Shown one piece after another: positions 1 through 12,162 of a stretch of 64,000 bases of DNA. Location: NCBI GenBank assembly GCA_033439255.1, contig CM065878.1, forward strand, positions 2,046,001-2,110,000, written 5' to 3'. Origin of the DNA: Hericium rajendrae (lineage: Eukaryota; Basidiomycota; Agaricomycetes; Russulales; Hericiaceae). The position numbers and the translations under genes are program-made. The notes beneath the pieces were generated by a model. That model was not told the origin of the DNA. It saw only the letters and a program-made list of their open reading frames with translations, and ran no database searches. Numbering within the stretch: position 1 is the stretch's first letter; every line of letters starts with the position of its first letter.

Positions 1-392
1 CGCGTTACGGTGCCTGGAGCCTGATTTGCACGGACTTTGCTCAGTCAAAGAGACACAGGAGTCAGTACCTTGCGTCTAGTGGGTTAAACACGGTAGAATC
101 AGCCCATTGAGCCATAATTTGCTGATGCGCCCGGCAGTTGATAGGCTAGCACGTCCGCGATGGCGATTCGTCTTGCTCGCCTGCTCGAAAACTGCTTGAT
201 GCTCGAGGCATACCTGGCCGAAATACGGTCCCCAGATACTTCAGAGCTGCGCATTCGCTGTCTACACACTGGGAGCATGAGAACTATCTTCCAACCAATG
301 AGATTCATCGTTCGATGTCCAGAGGTTTGTCACGTGGTCTGAGGATAAGTGGTAATAAGGACGTGCTCACTTAGGTCAAAGGGCTGGCAGAT

Positions 393-725
393 TTACATCA
401 AGAAACACCATGCAATCGCCTCGCTGGCTAAAGCCGGATGTTTGAAAGTGATGAACAGCCCATCAGAATACAACGCTCGTCCTGCTTGCGTGTTAGTCGC
501 GACCCCGACCATGTTGTTCTCAACCAGAGCCCACCTGGAAGCGTCTTTTGAAGTCATCGTTTTACGACAAGACGGTACTCGGCGACTCAAAGTCTCCACA
601 ATGTCGACGCCATCTTGCACATATGGCCTAGGAACGATATATATGCGATGCTTGGAGTCAACTTGGAAGTGGAATATCTGGACCTGTTTTCGCCGCAGTT
701 CAACGTAACCAGTTGCAGACTTGCG
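393..725 (-). other. Open minus-strand stretch, possible exon of an unrecognised gene
   Basis: About 110 codons are open on the minus strand and read as plausible protein, with varied composition and no low-complexity run. The stretch includes the segments HFQVDSKHRIYIVPRPYV and SDGLFITFKHPALASEA. There is no ATG at its 5' end, because an in-frame stop lies immediately upstream, so it would have to be an internal or terminal exon. I do not recognise the family. The rest of 1-1,966 holds only scattered open frames with no conserved motif and probably includes the promoter of the next gene. This could equally be chance or a gene relic. Confidence 0.2.
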
Positions 726-1966
726 TCAGATGGCAAGTATCGAGCAGGCGTTTAGAAAAGCATCTGTCTCTTCTGTTCATTAATTTCGGGCCCAAGTTCC
801 ACCTCTGAGACTGAACTCACGATATGTAGATATGCCCGCCTGCCGGCCCGGTCGTCCAAGCGACCAAGCGCAAAACGAGCGCTCCAATGGTAAAGATCCA
901 AAGGTAGAGAGAACACGGCGCATATGCTGGATAGAAGTATGCAGACGCGTTGAACACGCCGAAGCTTGAAAATCCAGGGACGGAAAGTTTGATGGGTATG
1001 TTTGAGGCTGCCGCTGAGAAACAGCCATTTCAATTGTGACGACCTCGGTGACGGCGACCTAATCGATCGACGGGACCGGTCTTTCGCTCTTGGTCTACCA
1101 CGAGCCCCGCACACGGAACCTTGGCCACATCCGTGACAATGCACTTTCGGCTGGCTCTTCTCGCCATCGGCCACGCCTAAAACAATCGCTGCATACGAAT
1201 AACTCAGAAGCCAATGCCGTCCCCCTGGCCCCCCACTAGTTATGACATTCACCGCTCCGCGATGAAGATCAGCGATGACCATCGCTGCGTTTTCCGGTTC
1301 CTACGACTCCTCGATTCCCACTGCTGATTCACGATCCTCGATCCGTAACGCTACAGAGGCAAATATCTGGGTCAAGAGGCCTGTCCCACCCTTTCACAAG
1401 CTCCATCTCTGTCTCTCTCAAGCATCTTTCGTCGCGACGGGCTCTCGATTCGTATAGTGGTTTTGATGGAAGAGTGTACCAGGGGGATCGAAGATGCAGA
1501 CTAGTGGTTGCTTGAGATCGAGGAGCGCTCTGCGTCCGGTTTGTCGTCCTATCCATACCCTCCGAAATTCCCCTCTGCGCCGCAAGCCTTCTCTCTGCTT
1601 GTTGGCTAGCCAACTTTCGTTCCTCAACATCCGTTTACGAGGCCCACTGTCTAGGCTTCCGAGCTTTCATCCGCTTTCTGTATCCTTTTCTCTGCAAACG
1701 TTTACATATCTGCGGGTATTGCTATACTTCCCAAAGCTAGTTCTTTCTATATGTGTTCCGGGAAGCCAGCATTACGAGGCCTATGGATTGCGTCCGCTTT
1801 CATGCAGCGGCTGAGTACTATGATCGATGTCCGGTGACGGTCGACGTCATATGCATCCGACGGCGGCATATGGATTCCTCTTTGCGGTTAACATCAATTC
1901 CTTATAACTTCATCGAGCCGTCGAGCTTGAGCTGGAACGTTGACCACCCTTAGTCTAAACCACATC

Positions 1967-3162
1967 ATGGCACAGAAAGCTGTTCAGAAAGTCGTTCTTT
2001 GCGGTGCTGGTTTTCTAGGTATCTTATTCGTTCATTCATAGCAATCCCGCTGAGCATGCATTAGGCCCCAACATCGCTACTACCATCAGCAAGAGTAATG
2101 CCAACTCTAACGTGCTGCGTCGCGTTCAAGTATCCTCCCGCCACCCGGAGCGCATTCATTCGTCATTAGAAACGAAGATGCCCCGCGACCATCTTCTACC
2201 GCCCGTCCCCGTGGATATCACCAAATCAGAGACTATCGCTCCTGCGTTTGAAGGCGCTGACACAGTTGTGTCCATGGTGGGGATTCTGAATGGAACTCCC
2301 GAGCAATTTGAGGCGATACAGTGGCGCGGAGCAGAGAACGTCGCGAGGGCTGCGAAGCAAGTTGGCGCGAAGGTGATTCATATCAGCGCCATCGGAGCAG
2401 ACAAGGATAGCGGCATACCGTACGAGCGGACCAAAGCCTTGGGGGAAGAGGCTGTATTTACGCACAGCCCTGACGCGACCATTATACGCCCCAGTATTCT
2501 ATTCGGTCCAGGCGACGAATTCTTCGGCGTACGTTCTTCGTACGTCATCCATCCGACACTTCTAATGTTACATTACAGAGGTTTGCCAAGCTTGCAAAAT
2601 TTCTGCCCTTCCTGCCCGTCTTTGGTGACGGGCAGACACGCTTTCAGCCTCTGTATGTCGGCGACATAGCCAGGCTCATCGAGATCATCACAAGAAATGA
2701 GCCTAAAATCCGAGAACAAGTGGATGGAAAGATTATTGAGGCGGGAGGTCCGGAAAGTGAGCTCATCCTGAAGTCTAGATCTTTGACATATCTTAAGCGA
2801 TCACAGTCTTCACTTATCGGCAGATTATGGACCTGGTAATCAAGTATAGCGGCCGGAACCGACCAATCGTTCCCATCCCATGGGTGCTCGGAAAGCTACA
2901 AGGAGCGATCTTGGAGAAGCTTCCGCCCACTATATTCACAATTTCGCAATCTCAGGTACGTCGCGCCTGATCCGCGGGAGCCTCGAATCATTTTCTTCTG
3001 AACATGCTTGTTCAATAGGTCGAGCAATTGAAGAAGGACAACGTGGTGTCTTCTAAGCCATCGCCAAACCAAGTACCATTCGCTCAGTTCATGGAAGAAT
3101 ATTCTTCGCCGTTGACGTCTGTGCACGAGATATTGCCTCAGTATCTTGGTCATTCGAAATAG
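1967..3162 (+). CDS. Coq11/NDUFA9-like NAD(P)-binding Rossmann protein (extended/atypical SDR)
   Basis: The product starts MAQKAVQKVVLCGAGFLG, which carries a dinucleotide-binding GxGxxG-type loop (GAGFLG). The first intron splits the codon after this loop and the protein continues PNIATTIS. Family-typical blocks follow in order: VDITKSETIAPAFEGADTV, an HISAIGAD strand, the YERTKALGEEAV helix carrying the SDR Tyr/Lys pair, and TIIRPSILFGPGDEFF. The C-terminal part runs through a DGQTRFQPLYVGDIA block to PQYLGHSK. About five short introns are needed. This family (yeast Coq11 and the complex I 40 kDa subunit NDUFA9) is mitochondrial and acts in or near coenzyme Q/complex I assembly. I cannot separate the two from sequence alone. 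The reading frame is intact when spliced. The neighbours are unrelated, so there is no functional cluster. Confidence 0.85.
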
Positions 3163-3843
3163 GTCTAAGTATAGTTGTGTACCGTGTATCGTACACGCAT
3201 GTCAGCCGAGCTCTGTCAGTCGTATCGATTCTTGTGGTTCTGATGACTTCAACTCGGGTTTTCGGACTGCCATGTAATTGAGTGTTGAGTGGGGTTCTGG
3301 TGTAAAAGTACTATGCTATAATCAGAGATCCGGCTTTCTTCGGACAGTTGGACAGAATTGTTTTGCTATGCGCTGGTCCATTATTTCCTTTCAATGGGCT
3401 CGCTCAAGGGCTCGCTTGGGTTGACGCAGGATGTATGATACACAACAAGTCACACGGCTCGATTGATCAGAGAGATCGTTTGTGTATACGCCGCCAGACG
3501 GTACTTGGTGAGTACAGCAACAACTGTCCGTGAGACAGAATAGACTTCACGGCACAAACACGCGTTTTGTGCTTCACTGGCACGCCCAGCATCTGTATTA
3601 TAAGACGCATATTCGAGATTTCAACGACTCGGGAAGATGCTGAAAGTAGAAGGCTCAAATAATCGAATAGCCATTGGTCCGACGGTGGTCCGACGGCGGC
3701 TATCACGGCGCTTTCCGGGCGCGATCCGGCGGCAAGTGGTAGTCCATCGGACCTTTCGGACGCCATCGATTTGGTAACTTGGAATCATGGTTTGCAGAAA
3801 ACATCACAGGCATGCAGCTTCTTCGTCCGAAGCCTCATTGCAG

Positions 3844-3853
3844 TATATATGGG
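3844..3853 (+). promoter_or_regulatory. TATATATGGG element upstream of the first MFS gene
   Basis: A TATATATGGG decamer lies 72 bp upstream of the chosen ATG. The same decamer lies 63 bp upstream of the corresponding ATG of the decayed paralogue (7,985-7,994). The shared element suggests that the duplication that made the two transporters carried along the core promoter, and it supports the start codon choice at 3,916. The remaining stretch from 3,163 to 3,843 shows no supported gene. Confidence 0.4.
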
Positions 3854-3915
3854 AGGGTTCTGGAAGCTGCATTATCCATCCTCCCCCGCACATCGTGTCC
3901 TGGTGTCTGTCGTTG

Positions 3916-5977
3916 ATGTCGACAAACGTGTCAAACACTACCATAGGTTCAGGGTTTGATATTCACGGCGAACAGACGCACGCCAGCCCGGACATTCGTC
4001 AACATGATGCACCAATAGTTCAGGCAGAGCAAGAGAAGCCTGATGGAAAAGGCATTCAACAGGATGCACCTGCAAAGGAAGTCTCGAAAGAGACACCCTT
4101 CAGCATTTTCAAGTCGAGCGAGAAGTGGTTCATCGTCACCATGGCATCCCTCGCAGGCATATTCAGGTTTCGTATTGTTCTTCATTATTACAACCCCGCA
4201 GTCCCTAATTTTTGTATAAGCCCTCTGACAGCGAACATATATTTTCCTGCTATACCAGTCATGTCCACTGAGTTCCACAAGTCTGTGGAGTTAATTAATC
4301 TGACCGTGACCGTCTACATGATCATGCAAGGCGTTAGTGCGTATTTGGTCTGCTCATTTCATGAAGAAATTGATCTTTATTTCTGACATTGCCAGGTCCC
4401 ATGTTCTGGGGAACTATGTCCGATCGATGGGGACGCAGGCCCATGTTCTTCGGTTGTATCCTCCTTCTGGCCTTATCGTGCGTCGGGTTGGCCCTTACGC
4501 CAACGTCAGACTATTGGCTCTTGATGCTCTTACGTTGCATACAAGCAGCTGGATCGGCAAGCACCATAGCTCTAGGTCAGTATCCTTACACGCACATGCC
4601 GTCTTGTGATCGTCTTCACTGAAGAAATAACATACGCAGGTGCTGGCGTGATCGCCGATATCGCCACGCCTGCTGAGCGAGGTGGCTTCTTCGGTCTCGT
4701 CAGCTTCGGGCCGATGGTGCGTTTAATTTTCTATTACTTTCTTACACATATTCACACTCATTTCAGGTTGGTCCGAGTATCGGTCCTGTCATTGGGGGTG
4801 CTCTGACGCAGGGCCTCGGTTGGCGGTCCGTAGTCTACTTCACTGTGCTTGACTACCAGTATCTGATAGCATCATTAGGTCGATTTTCTGGTTTCTATGT
4901 ATTTCGTCCGGAGTCTGTCTTGTGGCAATATTCCTGTGAGTCCTTCACCCGTTACATCGTGCATGGTAGCTTGATCTGAGGCTCATTGTAGATTCTTACC
5001 GGAAACACTTCGATCAATGGTTGGAAATGGGAGTTACCTTCCCCCGTTGTTCTGGAGGCCCATGATTCCTCTTGTCGGGAAAGGTCGCCAATCTTCTGCA
5101 TTGATCGACAGGCCACCAACCCGGCCTTTCGACAACCCACTGCGTCTCTTCCTGTATCCCGACGTCGTCATCTTGCTTGTCTTCAACGGCGTCGTTTACG
5201 CCACATTTTATGGAGTCACGGCGTCCATCTCCATCTTGTTCGAAGACGTCTATCCGTTCCTTAACCAGACGGACATCGGGCTGTGTTTCCTCGGAATCGG
5301 CGGCGGCATGGCGATCGGCAGCCTGTTTACGGGAAGGGTGTTAGATCGAGAGTATCGCTCAATTGAGAACAGGTTGATACGGAGGGCAAGTTCGATCCGG
5401 AGAAGAAGATGAGCGCTCGTGAACGCGCGTCGCAGGGCGATTTCCCGCTGGAAGTGGCGCGGCTGCGTCTCGTTCCCGCGTATCTCTTGATCTATCTTGG
5501 GTGCATCATAGGCTATGGATGGTGTCTTGAAGCCAGAGTCTCGATCGCAGGGCCCCTGATTCTATCAGTCGTCAGTGAGTAACATGTCGCTTCCGTCGTT
5601 GGTAAGTTTTGACATTTTTATCAGTCGGATATGTCCTAGTTTCCGTAATGAACTGCGTACAGACCTTACTGGTCGATCTCGCGCCTGCACAGGGCTCGTC
5701 TATCACTGCATGCGTGAGTACTCCACTCTACGGAAACGATGTTGATATCAAGAGATTTACTGAGAATGATGGCAGAATAATCTCGTCCGTTGCTGTCTCG
5801 GCGCCGCCATGGTTTCCGTAATCAATATCATGATAAACTCCCTCAATGTTGGGATGGACTTACGTCGTGCTTGCTGGCCTATGTGTGGCTGTCACGCCAT
5901 TACTATGGGTAGAGTTTCGTTGGGGTCCGGTTTGGCGGGCACGCCGTCTGCAGAGACAGCAGGCAGGACAGCATTAG
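3916..5977 (+). CDS. MFS multidrug/polyamine-type transporter (DHA1), first of two local copies
   Basis: The N-terminus MSTNVSNTTIG and a hydrophilic tail precede the first membrane segment (EKWFIVTMASLAGIFR). DHA1 hallmarks follow: FHKSVELINLTVTVYMIMQG, then the motif A region GTMSDRWGRRPMFFG, then ALTPTSDYWLLMLLRCIQAAGSAS and the FLPETLRSMVG loop. Next come the second-half segments (IGLCFLGIGGGMAIG; LIYLGCIIGYGWCL) and the terminal TLLVDLAPAQGSSITAC. Eight or so short introns are implied. These plasma-membrane proton antiporters export drugs or polyamines; the substrate is unknown here. Two frame slips disturb an otherwise clean gene: one in the central loop near 5,380-5,395, beside an AGGG run, and one near 5,853 at a GGG run, before the last membrane helix (WTYVVLAGLCVAVTPLLW). 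Both look like base-count errors in G runs. The frame after the second slip ends at TAG 5,975-5,977. Confidence 0.8.
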
Positions 5978-6314
5978 ACGGGTCGGACGCTCCGATCATA
6001 CCCCGTACTTTAATATCACTTGTAATACTCGATCATCCATCCGTAGAGAATATGGATCTGCACTCATGTAGACCGACATTGGAATACATCGGCATTTGTT
6101 GACTTTTGGGTTGACGCCATGATGGCGGTGCGTCCTGTTGAACCACGCCGACTTCTAAATTGGGAATGGTGTCACGACTGAACTTGGCTCCGTTCCCCTT
6201 GGCACGGACGCATAATCTAATTGGTATATAGAGTTTTCAGACTTGCCCCCGTACTGTGGCCAGGTGCTTCGCTCGCTTCACGACCAACGCCCAAGGGGAA
6301 AGTATGTATATGAG

Positions 6315-7439
6315 ATGTCGGCAGGGTCATCGCTGACGTTCAATCGTTCGTACAATTCTCTTAATCCACGTCGCTCGATGCTCATCAATACCTGTTCCCG
6401 CCCCTTTTCACAGAAACCGTCCGAGGCATCACGGAGTTCCGTAAGATTTCCACTTCGTCATGTTTTTGATGCATGGAAGCTGATGAAGGCGGATGGCTCT
6501 CGGTCACCAGTCGAAGTTGCCATACACACGATCTTGTATGTTCGGCATATTTACCCACCCGACCTCTTCATCCGCCGGAAGAAGTACAACACGCCGGTAT
6601 ATCAGTCTCGCCATCCTACTCTGAATGAATACATCAATGGCGCGATCAAGGCGGTTCAAGAGGAGCTCGTCTTGGTAGGTCCATGGATCAGTCCGTAGTC
6701 GCGCGGAACTAAAACCACCGAGCAGGGAAATGTGGACAAGATCGTCGTTATCATTAAGGACAAGGATGAAGTCGCGCTGGAACGATTCATCTTCTCTATA
6801 CAGAATATGATCGAGGTGGAATCATTTAATAAGGACACGAGGTAAGAATTTTGCCACAATACCTTTGCATGGTAGCTGAGAGTACGAAGCATCGACGAGG
6901 CCATGCCTGCATCTGCTCTCGGACAGTATTTCCGTTCTTTCCTGATCAAGCTGAACATGATCGAGGCTCAATTGGGTGAACTACCATTCAATGGTGAGCA
7001 TCCGGAAGAATATTATTAGATCTTCAATGAACGTGACACTTACCTTTGCAGAGACCAATACATTCGCAATCGTCCTGGAACTGCAGAGATGATAAACCCC
7101 ATCTACAGGTTCCGGAAAGGTACGGACTTGCTCCCTCTGACTTTTTTCTGAGTATTGACTCAGTGTGGCGGTTCTCCTCAGGATAATCCCCCACCATGGA
7201 TTCCAGCTGTAACAGAGCACACGACGTCGGGCACCTCTGATGAAGCTCAGCTCCAGATGGTTCGCGCTGTCGACACAGGAATCATTAATGTTTGACTGCT
7301 TCCTTTCTGCATGCAAGCGTCCGCTCATATTCTTTTTCAGCTTTCGCTGGCAGTTCAAGAATCGGAAGACAAAATGCGCCTTCTTTCCGATACTGACGAA
7401 TCAAAATCCAAGGGAAAGGGAAAAGAGCGTGCCATCTGA
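6315..7439 (+). CDS. REV7: REV7/MAD2L2-type HORMA protein (DNA polymerase zeta accessory subunit)
   Basis: I reconstruct eight exons: 6315-6345, 6414-6440, 6511-6674, 6726-6841, 6881-6993, 7052-7119, 7182-7289 and 7341-7439. They sum to 726 nt, an exact multiple of three. Junctions rebuild the HORMA core: LTFNQTVRGITEFLEVAIH, then TILYVRHIYPPDLFIRRKKY, HPTLNEYI, DKIVVIIKDKDEVALERFIF and FLIKLNMIEAQLG. The C-terminal part contains PPPWIPAVTEHT, the strand that closes over clients in HORMA proteins, and a KSKGKGKERAI tail. REV7 bridges REV3 and REV1 in translesion synthesis and acts in other DNA-damage complexes in the nucleus. One oddity is that two adjacent in-frame stops (7,090-7,095) interrupt exon 6. 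Reading one base over restores DDK before the frame returns, so a pair of compensating indels, real or technical, is likely. The 39-nt fourth intron is unusually short. The gene sits between the two MFS copies. Confidence 0.85.
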
Positions 7440-8047
7440 ATCAGTGGTCTTCCTCAAAGAGACGCAGACAGCAATACGCATCGATAGGCGGGAATTGCGT
7501 TGATGGAGCATATACGATCCAGATAACAATATTGAAGAACGTGTCAAATGGACGGAATCTCACCTGGACACGTCATACAATATTTTCCATAAGACATCGT
7601 TGCTCGTGCTCGTTCTTACGTGCCAATCCCTCCGAATGTTACCGATGATGATGATGCTCCAGCGAGCAAGATGCGCAAAAGTGATCGAGTTCGAGATTCG
7701 AATGGGGAGCAGTGATTGCCAGATCTTTCAAAGGTGCATGTGGGCAGGTCCGATATCAGGCGTCGGCATTGGCCCCGCATCTGGGATCGAGATCTACGAT
7801 GGACACCGGCGGCTATTACGTCAAGTTAGTCCCGGCAGACGCTGATTGGCTGAGAGCCTCCCATTCTACTTTCGCGATGGGACTCTGCCAACTTGGTTCA
7901 GTTTTCATCACGTATGCTGTTCTATCTACGCAAAATGATTCGTGGGCACCGAAGAAACATGTCGAAACGTTCACGTACGGGTCGTATATATGGGCTGCGT
8001 CCTTTCCGGGGCCTACATCAATTCACCCACCCTTTTCTTACATCTTC
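7440..8047 (+). other. Spacer between REV7 and the decayed MFS copy
   Basis: There is no convincing gene over roughly 600 bp. One plus-strand open piece at about 7,591-7,714 would encode ARSYVPIPPNVTDDDDAPAS followed by a basic stretch and a stop. It resembles the tail of a nuclear protein but has no start or recognisable exon chain. The TATATATGGG element at 7,985-7,994 belongs to the following pseudogene. Confidence 0.4.
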
Positions 8048-10137
8048 ATGTCGACCACCAACTAATTCAATTTCGAGCACTTTGCCCACTCGATTCGACG
8101 TTCGTGACAAAGGAACAAAATGAGATTCGTTTTCATTCAGAGCCACTAATATCTGCTGAGCAATCCAGCCATGACGAACAATATTCGCAAGCCGTAGATG
8201 TGGTCACGGAGAAACCTTTCAGTATCATCACGTCGACTGAAAAATGGTTACTTGCAACAACGGCATCAACTGTTGGGTTCTTCAGGTTCGTGTTTTCCTG
8301 TGTAGTGTCCATGATTTATTGAAACTTAACCGGTTTAGCACTCTAATCACGAATATACACTCTCCAGCCATCTCGATCATGTCTGAACAGTTCCACAAGT
8401 CAGTGGAATTGATCAACCTGACAGTGACAGTTTATATGGTTATGCAAGGACTCAGTGCGTGTTTGAAGGATTCTTCATTCTTTGCTGCATATATATTGAA
8501 TATTATCAGGCCCTATGTTCTGAGGTACACTTGCTGATCGGTGGGGACAGAGAGACCATGTTTCTTGGCTGTCTCGTGCTCTTGGCCGTGTCGAGCATCG
8601 GACTGGCCCTCACTCCAATCTCAGCCTATTGGCTACTTGTTCTTCTGCGGTGCGTTCAGGCAGCGGGCTCGGCGAGCACGATCGCGATAGGTTAGTGACA
8701 GCTTGCAGGTTTCGCTCCTTGTTGGACTCCGAACGTTCTTGATGTTTTCACCAGGTGCTGGTATTGTTGCGACGTCGACATCTGCTGAGCAAGATGGGCT
8801 TTTGGCCTGGTTAGCTTCGGTCCTATGGTTATTCTTGTTTCAGTTATCCTTCCGACCGGTCATTGAGCATGTTGCAGGTCGGACCTGCTGTCGGCCCCGT
8901 GATCGGTGGTGGTGCGTATCAACCAGCATAGCATGTCTTGTCATCCTCATGGTTTTCGTAGGTCTATTTTCTGGTTTTTGCCATTGCATCCGGAGCTTGT
9001 GCCACCGCAGGATTCTTGTGAGTGCTGAATACTCGGATATCGTTGCCATTTTGTCTGACGGCGTTTCAGGTTCTACCCGAGATTCTTCGCTCGATGGTTG
9101 GAGATGGGAGCTACCCTCCTCCGGTCCTCTACAAGCCTCCCATTCCTCTCGTTGGCAGGGACTGCAAATCTTCCGAGACGGCCGAACGTCCCCCACCCAA
9201 GCCTTTCAACAACTCTTTGCGTCTCTTCACAGAACCCGATGTCGTGGTCCTCCTCCTCCTCAACGGTATCATCTAGCGCGCCCTTCTACAGCATAATGGC
9301 ATCCATCTTCATTCTCTTTGAAGAGGTCTATCCCTTCCTGAACCAGATGGACATCGGTCTGTGCTTCCTGGCTATTGGCGGCGGCATGATGGTCGGCACG
9401 CTCGTCACGGGGAGGCTGCTCGACTGGGATGACTGCTCGATCGAGGACAAGCTCATCCGCGGGAGGAAAGGTCGATCCTGAGCAGAAGATGAGCGCGCGA
9501 GATAGGGCCCAGAAGGGCGACTTCCCGGTGGAGCTGGCGCGGCTGCGTATGATGTCCTTTTATTTCGTGATTTACATCGGGTGCACTATTGGCTATGGCT
9601 GGTGTCTTGTGGCAAAGTCAGTATTGCTGGCCCCTTGATCTTGTCATACATTAGTGAGTGTTGCGTTCCGTTCTTCGCGTTCATGCCATGTGCTGACACA
9701 GGGTCTCAGTTGGACATGTTCTAATTTTCATGATGAACGCCGTGCAGACTTTGCTGGTCGATCTAGTACCTGCGCAGGGGTCATCAGTCACAGCCTGTGT
9801 GAGTACATGGTCAGAGCTGCATCGCAAGACATACTGATGTTCGCATCTAGAACAACCTCGTCCGTTGCTCTTTAGGTGCTATACTGGTGTCCGTGAGATC
9901 AATATCATGCTCGACAGGTTGGGAGCAGGGTGGACCTACGTCGTACTGGCGGCTACATGCATCGCCTCCATTCCTTTGTTCTTTGTCGAGCTGAAATGGG
10001 GATCTGTTTGGCGCGAATGCAGACGCAAACGGCTTGCGGGGGAGCAGTTGAAAATGGCATCGTCCGGATTCATACATATTTTACTTTCAACACTTCATTC
10101 TTTTGCAATGATCGTCACAATCATCGCATTTTCTTAG
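8048..10137 (+). pseudogene. Decayed paralogue of the 3,916-5,977 MFS transporter
   Basis: The copy follows its neighbour block by block: EKWLLATTASTVGFFR, FHKSVELINLTVTVYMVMQG, MFLGCLVLLAVSSIGLALTP, LLRCVQAAGSASTIAIG, NQMDIGLCFLAIGGGMMVG, and the last-helix block GAGWTYVVLAATCIAS. Several lesions break it. The N-terminus MSTTN runs into a stop. The conserved Trp in PMFWGT is a TGA at 8,521-8,523, followed by a slip within the motif A block (between WGQR and MFLG). The central loop near 9,465-9,480 is shifted, and the stretch around 8,760-8,850 is poorly preserved. Even if some slips are sequence errors, the combination of substitutions and divergence says it is not functional. It is a tandem duplicate, separated from the parent only by REV7. 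Divergence is moderate, so the duplication is not recent. Confidence 0.75.
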
Positions 10138-10335
10138 ATACTTACGCAATTGGATAAGAGAATACAATGTGTGGTCGGACTTATGAGAATCTGCACGTCG
10201 TGAGGCTGGAATACCCTTGCCGACGGCCAGTTGGTCGCACAGCAAGGGGAGGTATCACTATCAGATGTTATCCGGACCAAAATGTGTACAGTACAGTAGA
10301 AAGCGGGAAAGGAAAGATGTGATAAATCGACGAAA

Positions 10336-12162
10336 CTAAACATCCACTCGTATGCGCTGGATGATCGGGATGATTCTCTCCCACTCTTCCATGGCCTAGA
10401 AACATGCAATCAGCAGGACAAACATCAAAGAGAGAAAACGAGGCATACACTCTTGTACAACTCAATTTGCCCGTCGGCGAGATTCGTGAGCATCTCCTTC
10501 ATTTCCGCCTCCTTGGCATGCTGGAAGACAGCCTGTTCGCGCAGAGTCTCGTCGCTGAAGGCGTCAGACGTTTCATGCGCGGTTGTCACAGCATCTTGGA
10601 GCTAAGCGACGCAAGTCAGAATATGGCAAGCGGACTGCCAAATAAGATCCACCTCTTTGATTTTGACGTCCAGCTTCTTCATCTTCTCGACCCTGCTCCG
10701 GTCATCATCTGCACCTCGAATGGCATCGACCTTATCCCGCAGATAGGCACCAAGGCCCAACCCCTGAGCTACCGGCATGGCCACTGATGATGGCAGATAG
10801 ACGGTCGCGCTCCGCGGTGACGCCTGAGAGGTAGTCGGTGAGCTCTTCGAGATCAAGTTGCTTCTGGTCTCGGAGTTTGAGGACCGCTCGGTGGGCATGC
10901 GAGTAGGTCAGCAATGAATGCAGGTGGACGAGGAATGGGTCCATCGTGTTTTGCGTCTACGGTGTCGTGAATAATGGAAAGTCTATCACATATGTGGATA
11001 ACTACCGTGTGACGCAACAACGCTGAGAACTCGAGCAAGGTATTTGAGAAATGGTTCAGCTGGTCAGTAATACCCGACTCCAAAGCCGAGGCCTTGAACT
11101 GCGACGGCCAAATCGTGGTAGTCCGCCGTAAGATCTTCGCCGAAGGCATCCGGATCACCGGCTCATTTAGCCTCAGATTCAACACGGCATGGTGCAAGTG
11201 TTCAAAGCTCACCTGTCGTCCGACCCCGGACGCGGGTCCAGAGGCGCTCGGAGGTTACGAGGCTGTCCTCGAATTTGTCAACGTTCTCGCGCATCTCGAG
11301 GAAGCGCTCGTCTGGCTTGCGCACACGGGCGAAGGCATTGAGAAGAGTGTCGGAGATGTTGTCAATGACGCCTTGTGATGATTCGGGCCCGGGTGGATGG
11401 GCGACATGTTGGTGCATGATGACATGCTACACGACAGAAGATGAATGGGTGCTATTTGAGAGCACCACAATTGGAACATACCCATTCTGTCGATTCAAAG
11501 AAAGCACGGACAAGGGTGCTTCGCTGCAAAGTCGGATGCCGTGCCAGTCTCTGGAGGAATCGATGGAGACTGAGGGTCTCATAAGTAGCGTTGCATGGTG
11601 AATTGACATAAAACTCACTCCTGGCGTCGACGTTCCATGAACTCAGGGCTGAATCTATCTCCTGTGATATATTCTGCCATATGCTCAGGAATAGAACTAG
11701 GCACGAGGGCACACGAACGAACCTAGCCTATGCTTGTCTGGCAGAGGAGGAACGACGCATGCTGGGAAATCTCTTGCTAGATGGTTCCGAAGAAAGACAA
11801 AATCCTGAAACCGTCTTCTTGACGATGGGGTAGGCGATGAGAAGATGGGTAAATTGGTCTAATGACGCGTCGGCAATGCGCAGTCATACGAGGGTAAAAG
11901 TGCACACCTTTGCAGTGACCAGGTATGAGACATAAGCATCCTTTGTCTCTGGAAGCTCCTTCACGGGATCCTTGACCGAAGTTATCAAGTAACCCTCCCA
12001 CTTCGGATCGTGTGGCCCTCTGCCGTCCTCGCTCTCGGCTGTGCTCTGTCTGAATCCGGGGCCAGTGGGCGCTGATGGTCCACTGTCAACGTCGTATGCA
12101 GGGGCGGCCGCGGGTGATTCCCAAGTAACGCTATCGAAGACATCCTCTTCGTCGCCGTGCAT
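10336..12162 (-). CDS. SNX4: Sorting nexin SNX4/Atg24 (PX-BAR)
   Basis: The start MHGDEEDVFDSV at 12,162 is followed by a disordered acidic tail and then the PX domain. PX blocks are KWEGYLITSVKDPVKELP, SYLVTAK, a basic SRRRFQDFVFLRNHLARDFP block for phosphoinositide binding, and VVPPLPDKHRL. The second half is a coiled-coil BAR region: ERFLEMRENVDKFEDSL, then DPFLVHLHSLLTYSHAHR, LDLEELTDYLSGVTAERDRL, and ends AMEEWERIIPIIQRIR. The stop is at 10,336-10,338. About five introns are visible. SNX4 forms a heterodimer that retrieves cargo from endosomes to the Golgi and supports selective autophagy. The gene is head to head with the next one, with only about 150 bp between the start codons, so a shared bidirectional promoter is likely. 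Confidence 0.88.

Noticed and set aside
752-1282. 176-codon minus-strand frame
   Set aside because: No motif or homology recognised, Arg/Ser-rich like a chance frame, and it overlaps another unconvincing frame.
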